Both the position numbers and the translations under genes were made by a program. From the NCBI GenBank assembly GCA_965226045.1, contig CBDDBU010000027.1:186001-250000 (forward strand): a stretch of DNA of 64,000 bases, read 5' to 3'. Positions 8,438 through 16,892 of this stretch are shown one piece after another; positions within the stretch are counted from its first letter, which is position 1, and each line of letters opens with the position of its first letter. This DNA comes from CBDDBU01 sp965226045. GTDB taxonomy: Bacteria; Pseudomonadota; Alphaproteobacteria; VGEJ01. The notes under the pieces are model-generated. The model made no database searches. It was given only the letters and a program-made list of their open reading frames with translations, and was not told the origin of the DNA.

Positions 8438-10249
8438 ATGCCGACGATGTCTCGCGATGACGATCCGGTCGCGTTCGAGCTGTTCAAGACCGCGATCATG
8501 TCCATCGCCGATGAGATGGCGCTGACGGTGGTTCGCACGACCTATTCCAGCGTCCTCAAGAACAACATGGATTTTTCGACGGCGATCGGCGATGGCGAGG
8601 GGCGGCTGGTCGCGCAGGGCCTGACGCTGCCTCTGCATTTGGGCTCGATGCCCGATGCGTTTGAAGCGGTGCTGCGCCGTTTCGACCGGGACATTCATCC
8701 AGGCGATGTGTTCGTCCTCAACGATCCCTTCGAGGGTGGCACCCATCTGCCCGACATATTCGTGCTGAGGCCGATCTTTCATCGCGGCCAGCGCATCGCA
8801 TTCGCGGCGGCTTGCTGCCACCACACCGACGTCGGCGGACGAGTCGCCGGTTCGAACGCCTCGGACTCCACCGAGATCTATCAGGAAGGGCTGCGGATTC
8901 CGCCGCTCAAGCTTCACGACAAAGGGGTTCCGAACGCTACCCTGCTTTCGTTGCTCGAAAGCAACGTGCGGGTGCCGGCGATGGTGCTGGGCGACCTGCG
9001 CGCCCAGCTGGCCGCCTGTACCATCGCCGAGCAGCAGTTCTTGGTGCTGATTGAGCGCTACGGCGCGGCGCGATCACGCTTCTATATCGAGGAGCTGCTC
9101 GATTACACCGAGCGGCTGACGCGGGCGGCGCTGCGTGACCTGCCAGATGGCGTCTTCAGCTTCGAAGATTGGATCGATGACGATGGCGTGGACTACGGCA
9201 AGCCGATCCGCTTGTTCGTCACGCTGACCAAGCAAGGCGATGGCCTTAAAGCCGATTGGACTGGCACCGACCCGCAGGTCAAGGGCGCGATCAACAATAC
9301 ACTCTCATTTACCAAGGCCGCGACCTATTGCGCCGTCCGCTCGGTGCTGCCCCCCAATATTCCTAACAACGACGGCGTTTTCCGCGCCATCGGCGTGACC
9401 GCGCCGCTCGGCACCATCGCCAACATGGTGCTCCCCGGCGCCTGCGCCGCGCGCGGCCTCACCGGCTTTCGCATGGTCGACTGTTGCTTCGGCGCCCTCG
9501 CCCAGATGGTGCCCGATCGAGTCTTCGCAGCTTCTGACGGCGGCAATACCGGTATCTCGATTGGCGGTTACCATGCCGACCGGTCGCCGTTCATTTACGT
9601 CGATTTCGCCTGCGGCACGTGGGGCGGGCGGCCCGATGCCGACGGTCTCTCGGGCGTCTCGAACGTCGCCGCCAACATGGCTTCGACCTCGGTCGAAGTC
9701 ACCGAGGTCGAGCACCCGATCGAGATACTGGCCTACGAGCTCGTCGCGGACAAAGCGGGGGCTGGGCAATACCGGGGCGGCGTCCCATTCTGTCGCGAGT
9801 ACCGGCTGCTGGCCGATGAAGCCGTGCTTCAGGTCCGCTCGGACCGCCGTGCCTTTCGTCCGTACGGGCTCCAAGGTGGCCAACCCGGCGCCCCCTCCAC
9901 CAACATATTCAATCCGGGCAGCGAGGATCGGCTGATGCCGGCCAAGTTCACCATGACGGTGAAGAAAGGTGACACGTTGCGCCACGAGTTGGCGGGGCCG
10001 GGAGGCTGGGGCGATCCCTTTGACAGGGATCCCGAAGCGGTCATGGCGGACGTGCGCGACGAGCTGATCAGCGATGCGACGGCGCGCGAAGCCTATGGCG
10101 TGGTGATCGATCGCGGGCACTGGCGTGTTGTCGGCGATGAGACGGGCGCCCTGCGCCGGAGGCTGCGCGAGGCCCGCGGGTGGCGGGCAGCGCCCGCCGT
10201 GACCCAGGACCGGCCCGGCGCGCGCGACGCATCGGGCTTGGAGGGATGA
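8438..10249 (+). CDS. hyuB: Hydantoinase B / oxoprolinase family subunit
   Basis: The 603-residue protein is a full HyuB subunit. Characteristic segments are VVRTTYSSVLKNNMDFSTAIGDGEGRLVAQG (residues about 30-60), VLNDPFEGGTHLPDIFVLRPIF (about 89-110) and the C-terminal YRGGVPFCREYRL and GPGGWGDPFDRD blocks. With HyuA it forms an ATP-dependent enzyme that opens cyclic amides such as N-methylhydantoin, hydantoins or 5-oxoproline. It acts in the cytoplasm. The ATG at 8438 follows AGAGG. Its stop overlaps the hyuA start (ATGA at 10246), so the two are translationally coupled. The gene order B then A is reversed compared with many operons. The exact substrate is unknown. Confidence 0.9.
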   Translation: MPTMSRDDDPVAFELFKTAIMSIADEMALTVVRTTYSSVLKNNMDFSTAIGDGEGRLVAQGLTLPLHLGSMPDAFEAVLRRFDRDIHPGDVFVLNDPFEGGTHLPDIFVLRPIFHRGQRIAFAAACCHHTDVGGRVAGSNASDSTEIYQEGLRIPPLKLHDKGVPNATLLSLLESNVRVPAMVLGDLRAQLAACTIAEQQFLVLIERYGAARSRFYIEELLDYTERLTRAALRDLPDGVFSFEDWIDDDGVDYGKPIRLFVTLTKQGDGLKADWTGTDPQVKGAINNTLSFTKAATYCAVRSVLPPNIPNNDGVFRAIGVTAPLGTIANMVLPGACAARGLTGFRMVDCCFGALAQMVPDRVFAASDGGNTGISIGGYHADRSPFIYVDFACGTWGGRPDADGLSGVSNVAANMASTSVEVTEVEHPIEILAYELVADKAGAGQYRGGVPFCREYRLLADEAVLQVRSDRRAFRPYGLQGGQPGAPSTNIFNPGSEDRLMPAKFTMTVKKGDTLRHELAGPGGWGDPFDRDPEAVMADVRDELISDATAREAYGVVIDRGHWRVVGDETGALRRRLREARGWRAAPAVTQDRPGARDASGLEG

Positions 10250-12339
10250 GTGGTTTTCGTGCCGGCATCGATATTGGCGGCACGTTTACCGACATCGTGC
10301 TCCTCGCCGATGATGGCCAGCTTCATACCAAGAAGGTTTCCTCCACGGTCGGGGACTATGCAGAGGCGATCGCCGCCGGGCTGATCGCACTTTTCGTGGA
10401 GACCGGCCTCGCGCCCTCGGTTGTTCGCGAGGTGCTGCACGGCACCACCGTCGCGTCGAACGCCATTCTGGAACGCAAGGGCGCCAAGACCGGGCTCATC
10501 GCCACCAAGGGTTTCCGCGACATACTGGAAATCCGCAACCTGCGGGTGCCACAGCTCTACAACATCGGGTGGCGCAAGCCGCCGGTTTTGACGCCGCGCC
10601 ATTTGCGCATGGTGGTCGATGAGCGGATCAGCGTACGCGGCGAGGTGCGGCGGCCGCTCGATCGCGAGGACGCGGTGCGGGCGGTCGACGCGCTCCTGTC
10701 GCAGGGGGTCGAGGCGATCGCCGTGTGCCTGATCAATTCTTTTGCGAACCCGGCCCATGAGGCGCGGATACGCGAGATCATCGTGGACAGGGCGCCGGCG
10801 CTGCCGTTGAGCATCAGCTCCGAGGTCCATCCGGAGATCAAAGAGTATGAGCGCACATCGACAACGGTGGTGGACGCCTACGTCAAGCCCATCGTCGCGC
10901 GCTATCTGAAATCGATGCGGCGTGTGCTGGACGATCGGGGGATCGACGTTCCGCTGTTGCTCATGCAGTCCAATGGGGGCCTCACGACCGCCGAGGAGGC
11001 CGCCGAGAAACCAGTCAATATCATCGAGTCGGGTCCCGCTGGCGGCGTGATCGGTGCCCAGGCGTTGGCCCGCCATCTTGGGCTCGGCAATGTCATTACC
11101 TTCGACATGGGGGGGACGACCGCCAAGGCCGCCCTGATCGAAAACGGCGCGGTGACGCGATCTCCGGAGTTCCAGGTGGGCGGCGGTATCCTGGCCGGCT
11201 CGCGCTTGTTGACCGGGGCCGGCTACCTCTTGAAGGTGCCGGCTCTCGACCTTGCCGAGGTCGGCGCTGGTGGGGGCTCGATCCTCGCGATCGACGCGGC
11301 CGGCTCGCTGCGCGTCGGGCCGGAGAGCGCCGGCGCTGATCCGGGCCCACTCTGTTATGACATCGGGGGCACCGAAGCGACGGTTACCGACGCCAATCTG
11401 CTGCTGGGCTACCTCAATCCCGATCGCCTGGTCGGCGGCGAGCTCAAGCTAGACGCGATGAGGGCCCGCAGAATCTTTGAGCAAGAGATCGCGGAGCCGA
11501 TGGGCCTACCAGTCGAGGGTGCCGCCTACGCCGCGCACCGGATCGCCGCGGCGAACATGATCCGCGCCATCCGCTCGGTCTCGATAGAGCGCGGGCGCGA
11601 TCCGCGCGATTACGCCCTGTGCGCCTTTGGGGGCAACGGCCCGGTCTTTGCCGCGACCATGGCCGTGGATCTGGGGATAGCCGAGGTGATTGTCCCCCCG
11701 GCGCCGGGCCTTTTCTCCGCCTTTGGGCTGCTCTATGCCGATGTCGAGCACCATTACTCGCGGACTCTGCAGTGCCTTCTCGACGACGCCGATTCGGCAC
11801 AGGTCGACCTCGCGTGGTCGCACTTGGAGGCGCGCGCGATAGGCCAGCTGCGGACCGATGGGTTCGCCCCGGAGAAGATCGAGATCGGCCGCTCGGCTGA
11901 ACTCCACTACAAGGGGCAAACCCATGAGCTCAGCGTGCCGGCGCCCGACGGCGCTATCGACGCAGCCGCGCTGAGCGAGCTTGGTGAGCGCTTCCACCGC
12001 GAGCACGAGCAAACCTACGGGCATCGCGCGACGAGTGGCGAGCCGGTGGAGCTGGTCAATATTCACGTGGTCGGGACTGGCGTTCCAGACCGGCCGCGCA
12101 TGCCTGATCGGCCGGTCGAGAGCGATCGTCAGGTGACTATCGAGCAGCCGACGCGAGCAGCCTATTTCGGCCTGGACATGGGGTGGCGGCCGACGCCCAT
12201 CCTGCGCCGTCGTGACTTGGTCGCGGCGACCGAGGGGCCGTGCATCATCGAAGAATACGACGCGACCTGCGTCGTGCCGCCCGGTGTCGGTGCGTCACTC
12301 GATCAGGCGGGCAACATTCGGCTTGTTGTCGTGCGGTGA
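10246..12339 (+). CDS. hyuA: Hydantoinase A / oxoprolinase family subunit
   Basis: The 697-residue HyuA subunit has the ATP-binding N-terminus GIDIGGTFTDIVLL and HGTTVASNAILERKGAKTGLI. The hydantoinase/oxoprolinase domain follows (ESGPAGGVIGAQ, FDMGGTTAKAALI, ESAGADPGPLCY, TDANLLLGYLNP, FGGNGPVFA). The start at 10246 gives MSGFRAGIDIGG and overlaps the hyuB stop. The subunit binds and cleaves ATP to activate the cyclic amide. No kinase motif residue appears missing. A hairpin follows the stop immediately, and a dioxygenase gene starts 74 bases later in the same direction. Confidence 0.9.
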   Translation: MSGFRAGIDIGGTFTDIVLLADDGQLHTKKVSSTVGDYAEAIAAGLIALFVETGLAPSVVREVLHGTTVASNAILERKGAKTGLIATKGFRDILEIRNLRVPQLYNIGWRKPPVLTPRHLRMVVDERISVRGEVRRPLDREDAVRAVDALLSQGVEAIAVCLINSFANPAHEARIREIIVDRAPALPLSISSEVHPEIKEYERTSTTVVDAYVKPIVARYLKSMRRVLDDRGIDVPLLLMQSNGGLTTAEEAAEKPVNIIESGPAGGVIGAQALARHLGLGNVITFDMGGTTAKAALIENGAVTRSPEFQVGGGILAGSRLLTGAGYLLKVPALDLAEVGAGGGSILAIDAAGSLRVGPESAGADPGPLCYDIGGTEATVTDANLLLGYLNPDRLVGGELKLDAMRARRIFEQEIAEPMGLPVEGAAYAAHRIAAANMIRAIRSVSIERGRDPRDYALCAFGGNGPVFAATMAVDLGIAEVIVPPAPGLFSAFGLLYADVEHHYSRTLQCLLDDADSAQVDLAWSHLEARAIGQLRTDGFAPEKIEIGRSAELHYKGQTHELSVPAPDGAIDAAALSELGERFHREHEQTYGHRATSGEPVELVNIHVVGTGVPDRPRMPDRPVESDRQVTIEQPTRAAYFGLDMGWRPTPILRRRDLVAATEGPCIIEEYDATCVVPPGVGASLDQAGNIRLVVVR

Positions 12340-12342
12340 GCG

Positions 12343-12373
12343 CGCGGCACCATCTTGTGCCGGCGGTGCCGCG
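12343..12373 (+). terminator. Hairpin after hyuA
   Basis: CGCGGCACC at 12343-12351 pairs perfectly with GGTGCCGCG at 12365-12373 around a 13-base loop, four bases past the hyuA stop. There is no long T run after it, so it may slow decay or give partial termination rather than a full stop. Confidence 0.45.
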
Positions 12374-12412
12374 TAGGTTCTTGTCGCTAGCATTTTCGCG
12401 TACCGTCCCTCC

Positions 12413-13315
12413 ATGAACCTCAAGCTGCGAGCGCTGCATGCGGATTTCGGCGTCGAGGTGCTGGGTGTCGACCTCTCGCAACGGCCCGACAACGATGTGC
12501 TCGCGCACATCGAGATGGCCGCGGATCGTCACTCGCTGGTTCTGTTTCGCGATCAGGCCATGGACGATGCCAAGCAGCTCAATCTCACCCGAAGGTTCGG
12601 CGAACCCGAGTTCTCTCATGTGGCGTACGGGCGCGACGGGCGCATCGAGTACGTCGCGGTGATTGGCAATATTGATGCCGAGGGCAGGCAATTGGCATCG
12701 ACCGACAAGAAGGTGGTGTTCGGCACCGGCAACGAAATGTGGCATTCCGATTCGTCGTTCCGTCCGACCCCCACGAAATTCTCCCTGTCATTCGCGCATG
12801 AGGTGACGCCAGAGGGTGGCGAGCTCGAGTTTGTCAGTACGCGTGCCGCGTACACCCGCCTGCACCAGCGCCTGAAGCAGGCTATCGCCGATCTCACGGT
12901 CGTTCACGACTACGTCTACTCTCGGAGCCAAGTGGGGAGGGACGTGGTCTCACCTTCGTTGGCCGCATCACTGCCGGCGGTGCCGCAGAAGCTGGTGCGT
13001 TCGAACCCGGTGACTGGCGAGAAGAGCTACTACGTGGGCTCACACGCACGCTCGATCGAAGGCTGGGGAGACGAAGATGCGCGCGGCCTGATCGACGATC
13101 TGATAGCTCGCGCGGTGCGTCCCGAGAACATCTACCAACATCGCTGGAAGGTTGGCGACTTGCTGATCTGGGACAACCGCTGCCTCTTGCATCGCGGTAG
13201 ATCCTATGACGCCGATCGTTACCGTCGCCGAATGCATCAGACCCGAGTAGCCGGCGTAAGCCCCACGCTGGAAGAAGACCAAAGGACCGGGGTAGCGCGA
13301 GAAGCGCGGCCGTAG
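12413..13315 (+). CDS. TauD/TfdA family Fe(II)/2-oxoglutarate dioxygenase
   Basis: The 300-residue soluble oxygenase has the 2-His-1-carboxylate iron site: His111 and Asp113 in MWHSDSSF, and the distal His near residue 260 in LLHRGRSYD. A 2-oxoglutarate-binding Arg follows in RRRMHQTRV. Family members hydroxylate taurine, 2,4-D, alkylsulfates or similar small molecules using 2-oxoglutarate and oxygen. The substrate cannot be assigned. It lies 74 bases downstream of hyuA in the same direction. The ATG at 12413 has no clear Shine-Dalgarno sequence, so the start is less certain than the frame. Confidence 0.88.
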   Translation: MNLKLRALHADFGVEVLGVDLSQRPDNDVLAHIEMAADRHSLVLFRDQAMDDAKQLNLTRRFGEPEFSHVAYGRDGRIEYVAVIGNIDAEGRQLASTDKKVVFGTGNEMWHSDSSFRPTPTKFSLSFAHEVTPEGGELEFVSTRAAYTRLHQRLKQAIADLTVVHDYVYSRSQVGRDVVSPSLAASLPAVPQKLVRSNPVTGEKSYYVGSHARSIEGWGDEDARGLIDDLIARAVRPENIYQHRWKVGDLLIWDNRCLLHRGRSYDADRYRRRMHQTRVAGVSPTLEEDQRTGVAREARP

Positions 13316-13349
13316 ACTAAGGCGGACCGCCGCGGTCGCGCGCATGCGC

Positions 13350-14253
13350 TCACCAACTCTGCGCTTCGATGAACACGCGCGAGACCTCGGGGTGGGTTGT
13401 CTTGACCTGTCGCTCGATCTCCGAGATCGAGGCCTCGACCTCGGAGGACGACATGCCATCCGCGAAATCCAAGCTCAAGTTCACCAAAACATCGAGAGGG
13501 CCCAGGCGCATCGTCAGCAGCTCGTTGACGCGAACAACGCCGGTCTCGCCACCCACGATGCGGCTGGTGCCGGCGACCAGGGCTGGACTTGCCGATTCGC
13601 CGATTAGCAGTCCCTTGCTCTCGTGAGCTAGCAAAGCAGCGGTCGACGCCAGAATCACGCCGATCAGTGTCGACGCCACGCCGTCGAGTTCGGGTATGTC
13701 GAGCTGTCGTGCCAGGAAGATGCCCAGGAAGGCCACGACCAGGCCGAGCAGGGCGGCGCTATCCTAGAAAAGTACGGTGAAGACGGTAGGGTCCTTGCTG
13801 TCACGGACGGCCGCGAGGTAGCTGAGCGGTCCTTTAGCTCTTGCGAAACTCGCCGAACGCCACGAGCCAGGCGCCAGCCTCGAAAATCGCCGCGGCGCCG
13901 AGGACCGCGTAGTTGACGTACGGCGAGGTGATGGGGTCCGGTTCGAGGATACTGACGACGCCTTCGTACAGTGACAAACCCGCGCCGACCGCGAAGATCA
14001 GGATGGCCACGACAAAGGTCCAAAAGTAGAGCTCCATGCCGTAGCCGAAGGGATGACGTTGGTCCGCCGGACGCGCGGCTCGCCTCAATCCGTGCAACAT
14101 CAGCGACTGGTTGCCGGTATCCACGATCGAATGAAGGGCTTCGCTGAGCATCGCCGAGCTGCCGGTGAGTGCGGCTGCTCCGAACTTGGTGGCGGCGATC
14201 AGGGTGTTGCCGGCAAGCGCCGCGTAGATCACTTAGCGAGAGGCATGGGCCAT
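13350..14253 (-). pseudogene. Cation diffusion facilitator (CDF) transporter, inactivated
   Basis: Homology to CDF metal exporters covers the whole length: VIYAALAGNTLIAATKFGAAALTGSSAMLSEALHSIVDTGNQ with the HSxxD metal site, then the transmembrane helices, and a C-terminal domain (GPLDVLVNLSLDFADG...EIERQVKTTHPEV). At least three lesions are visible. Codon 7 after the ATG at 14253 is TAA (14233-14235). A one-base insertion near 13835 shifts the frame after GEFRKS. An in-frame TAG follows about 70 bases later, where related proteins read VLFEDSAALLG. All three must be repaired to rebuild the protein, so the gene is clearly dead. Confidence 0.85.
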
Positions 14254-14317
14254 GGCGGATGTTTATGTGTGCGCGGTCGGGGCGAGGGGTCGATCTTACG
14301 CGAGGTGCGCCAGCTTA

Positions 14318-15767
14318 GGCGATGTCCCTATCTCTGTTGAAATTCGTGGGGCAGGCGTCGCTGGTTGATGATGCTATGCTGCCTTCATGATGGTTTCAAT
14401 GGCACTGTCGGCCTGAGCCTTTCTCAAGTGTTCCTGGAGAGCATTTCGGAGGATGGGCAGCTGACGATAGGCCTTGAGGCGACGGAAGGTTTTCTGGGCC
14501 TCCAGCAGGCCGGCGGCGGTCCATCTGAGCGCCATCTCGGCGTGTCTCCAGCGTTTGACGTTGCGGGTGACCTGGCGCACCGTGCCGAGCGCGTTCTCGA
14601 CGATGTTGGTGCAGGCGAGCGAGCGCCGGAGTTCGTGCGGCAGGCCGAGGCGGATGACGGTGAGTATCTCGTCCAGCCCCTCCAGGATGCTGCCCGAGAC
14701 GCCCGGTTCCTCATGCTCCAGACGCCGGGCCAGGTTGCGCAGCAGCCGTTCGGCCTTGTCTGCGTCGTCCTGGTCCCAGGCCTGACGGAGCGCCTTCTTG
14801 ACGCTCGCATGCAAATGCAGGGGCAGGCGCTCGATGATGTTACGGCCCTTGTGGACCTGGCAGCGCTGGATGGCGGCGGCCACACCGAAGGTGTTGCGGA
14901 TCGCTTTGCTGAGCGCCTTCGCGCCATCGACGATGAACAGCCGGGGCAGCGTCGGATCGAGCCCCCTGGCGAGGAGATTGTCGAGCAAGGCCTGGACGAC
15001 GACAGTGTTCTCCGTCGCCCCCTCGACCACGGCCAGGACATGCTTGTCGCCGTTGCCATCGACGCCGATCGCCGCCACCAAGACATGGTCGCCGACATGC
15101 AGACCGTCGATCTGGATGACCAGCAGGTCGAGCTCCGAGAGGTCCGAGGCAAGCCAGGCCTTCATCTTCTTGCGCGACAGCGCCACAAAGCGCCGGGAAA
15201 CGGCCGACTTCGAGGTGCCGTCGCCACGCGCTTTCGCCAGGTCGCCCTCGGGCAGACGGACCGCGCGGTGGTACTTGCGGGTCGACACGTTCAGCATCAT
15301 CAGGTTGAGCGCCCACTCGAGCAACAGGTTGCCGTCGCGCAGCACCTGCCAGCTCTCCAAACCCACCTCCTTGCCAGCATGGTCGCGAACCCGTGGCCGC
15401 TGCACTTTCACGCGGCCGCCGTGGTAGCCGATCTCGCTCTGCGTATGGCCCCAGCGATAACCCCGACGGTTCCCATGGCGACGATGTCGGGCCCCGCACA
15501 CGGTCGTGGCGTCCTCCTCCATCATCTCGGCCAAGGCCTCGACCCCGGCCAGGAGACAGAACCGATCCACGCTGAGACGGACTGCGTCCATCGCGTCTGC
15601 CAGCGGCGGCATAGGAAACGAGGTGGCAAGGGCTTTCGGGCTACTGGAACTACGGATATTCTTTCCCATGGTGTCGTTCTCCCTCTTGGGTTTGCAGCAC
15701 CCGGAGCCTAACGGCTCCAGGAGAGCGACACCTACCTCAACTTTTCAACATCGACCGGGACATCTCC
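14318..15767 (-). mobile_element. IS256-family element, copy A (complete)
   Basis: The 1450-bp element has ends GGCGATGTCCC (left) and, read inward, GGAGATGTCCC (right). The imperfect inverted repeat extends about 40 bp to the shared GTCGCT. The flanks share CCAGCTTA (14310-14317 and 15769-15776, with one extra C on the right), the probable 8-bp target duplication. The transposase gene is intact. It is nearly identical to copies B and C in this window, so spread was recent. Confidence 0.9.
14374..15669 (-). CDS. IS256-family transposase (copy A)
   Basis: The 431-residue DDE transposase of the Mutator-like IS256 family has catalytic Asp residues in LVIQIDGLHVG and RLFIVDGAKAL, and Glu in ACTNIVENALGTVR. 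A basic C-terminus follows (QVTRNVKRWRHAEMALRW). The length is normal for the family and no lesion is visible. Compared with copies B and C it reads NLMMLNVS where they read NLMVLN. The long open frame on the opposite strand is a shadow of this gene. It is probably active. Confidence 0.93.
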   Translation of the reverse strand: MGKNIRSSSSPKALATSFPMPPLADAMDAVRLSVDRFCLLAGVEALAEMMEEDATTVCGARHRRHGNRRGYRWGHTQSEIGYHGGRVKVQRPRVRDHAGKEVGLESWQVLRDGNLLLEWALNLMMLNVSTRKYHRAVRLPEGDLAKARGDGTSKSAVSRRFVALSRKKMKAWLASDLSELDLLVIQIDGLHVGDHVLVAAIGVDGNGDKHVLAVVEGATENTVVVQALLDNLLARGLDPTLPRLFIVDGAKALSKAIRNTFGVAAAIQRCQVHKGRNIIERLPLHLHASVKKALRQAWDQDDADKAERLLRNLARRLEHEEPGVSGSILEGLDEILTVIRLGLPHELRRSLACTNIVENALGTVRQVTRNVKRWRHAEMALRWTAAGLLEAQKTFRRLKAYRQLPILRNALQEHLRKAQADSAIETIMKAA

Positions 15768-15899
15768 CCCAGCTTATGCGCAACTAGGTCCGCCGCCCTC
15801 ATTTATGCAGTACATTGATTCGGCGGCGCGTCGGCCGCCTGGCGGGGCCTCGGCCTTCGTCCGGTGTGCACGCGCCCGAGTGAACAGAGGTGTGATTCG

Positions 15900-16493
15900 A
15901 TGTGGTCTAAGCCCGCCCTAAGAGTTGCGGCCGCCCTGCTCTCGGTGCTGGCGCTCGGCGCATGCGCCAACTCGGCGGCGCCACCCGCATTGCCCGAGAT
16001 CACGTTCCAACACCTCGGCAGTTTTCAACTCGACGTGGCGCAAATCGAAGTTCTCGACGAGTATGTGCCGCCGCTCAAGCCACCATACGTCGAGCATCTC
16101 TTTTCAACCTCTCCCGCCACCGCCGCGGCGCGTTGGGGGCGCGACCGGATGAAGGCCGTGGGGACGAGCCGTAAGGCGCGGTTCATCGTTCGCGACGCAT
16201 CGGTTGCCGAGACGCCACTCGAGGTTGAAGAGGGGCTTGAGGGCGCGCTTACGACCGACCAGTCGGAGCGCTACCAGGCACGGTTGAGCGTCGTCATAGA
16301 AATCGTGTCCGAGGCGCGCGGCAGAGAAGCTTACGTCGAAGCCAGCGCAGTGAGAGCGCGATCGGTTCCAGAGGACGCTACACTCAACGAGCGCCAGCGT
16401 CTATTCCATGCCATGACCGAAGATCTCATGGCAGACCTCAACGCCGCGCTTGAACGAAATATACTGGAGCATTTGGGCAAGTATGTCCGCTAG
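15900..16493 (+). CDS. Predicted outer-membrane or periplasmic lipoprotein, unknown function
   Basis: The 197-residue product starts MWSKPALRVAAALLSVLALGACANS: a positive n-region, a hydrophobic core and a lipobox LGAC with the modified Cys near residue 21. It should be lipidated and anchored in a membrane facing the periplasm. The mature part is mixed, with VEEGLEGALTTDQSERYQARLSVVIEIVSEARGREAYVEASAVRARSVP; a central strand-rich stretch is flanked by helices. I do not recognise a named family. The ATG at 15900 follows AGAGG. It is the only complete non-IS gene between IS256 copies A and B. Confidence 0.7.
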   Translation: MWSKPALRVAAALLSVLALGACANSAAPPALPEITFQHLGSFQLDVAQIEVLDEYVPPLKPPYVEHLFSTSPATAAARWGRDRMKAVGTSRKARFIVRDASVAETPLEVEEGLEGALTTDQSERYQARLSVVIEIVSEARGREAYVEASAVRARSVPEDATLNERQRLFHAMTEDLMADLNAALERNILEHLGKYVR

Positions 16494-16538
16494 CGGGACG
16501 CGCCGGCCGGTAATGATCGTGCCCCGCGTCTCGATGTC

Positions 16539-16850
16539 GTGCCGTCCGTGCTTGGCCGCGCGAGTCCGGCGGCCGTAGACTTCGAGCGCGCCGGGGGTCC
16601 GGCGCCGGCGGCTCACACAGATGAGCAGCGGGCGGGCTTCGAGCGACACTACGGCCGGTCGCGTGCCGCGCTTCTGGCGCAGGGGCGGCGCACCAAGCTT
16701 CTCGTGGATGCAGCGATCCTCTATGACGAGACGCCGCGATGGCTGCTTCCGGTCGCGCCGCTTGCGGCCGACGTCGACAATGCGCGAACCCTTCGCTCTG
16801 GTCTCGCCGCGCTGGTCGAGACTTTCGGCCTCCGCCCGATTGGAAACTAA
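16539..16850 (+). CDS. Hypothetical protein
   Basis: A 103-residue open frame starts with GTG and is rich in Ala, Arg and Leu (GRRTKLLVDAAILYDETPRWLLPVAPLAADVDNARTLRSGLAALVETFGLRP). I recognise no domain, signal peptide or membrane segment. The frame lies 45 bases after the lipoprotein gene in the same direction. Its final codons fall inside the first unit of a 22-bp tandem duplication. It may not be a real gene. Confidence 0.3.
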   Translation: MPSVLGRASPAAVDFERAGGPAPAAHTDEQRAGFERHYGRSRAALLAQGRRTKLLVDAAILYDETPRWLLPVAPLAADVDNARTLRSGLAALVETFGLRPIGN

Positions 16851-16877
16851 GGAAGGCCCGATTGGAAACTAAGGAAG
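16834..16877. repeat. 22-bp tandem duplication
   Basis: GCCCGATTGG...AAGGAAG occurs twice head to tail, at 16834-16855 and 16856-16877, just before IS256 copy B. It overlaps the end of a small open frame. This is one of three short tandem duplications in the window. Confidence 0.9.
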
Positions 16878-16892
16878 GAATGCACGCGCGTC

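Noticed and set aside
4224..12339. Complete creatinine degradation pathway
   Set aside because: Creatinine deaminase, creatininase and sarcosine oxidase are not in the window, so only the hydantoinase and amidase-like steps can be suggested.
14365..15711. Long open frame antisense to the IS256 transposase (also at 16940-18826 and 35770-37116)
   Set aside because: It mirrors the transposase frame on the opposite strand, as high-GC genes often do, and has no domain or independent ribosome site.
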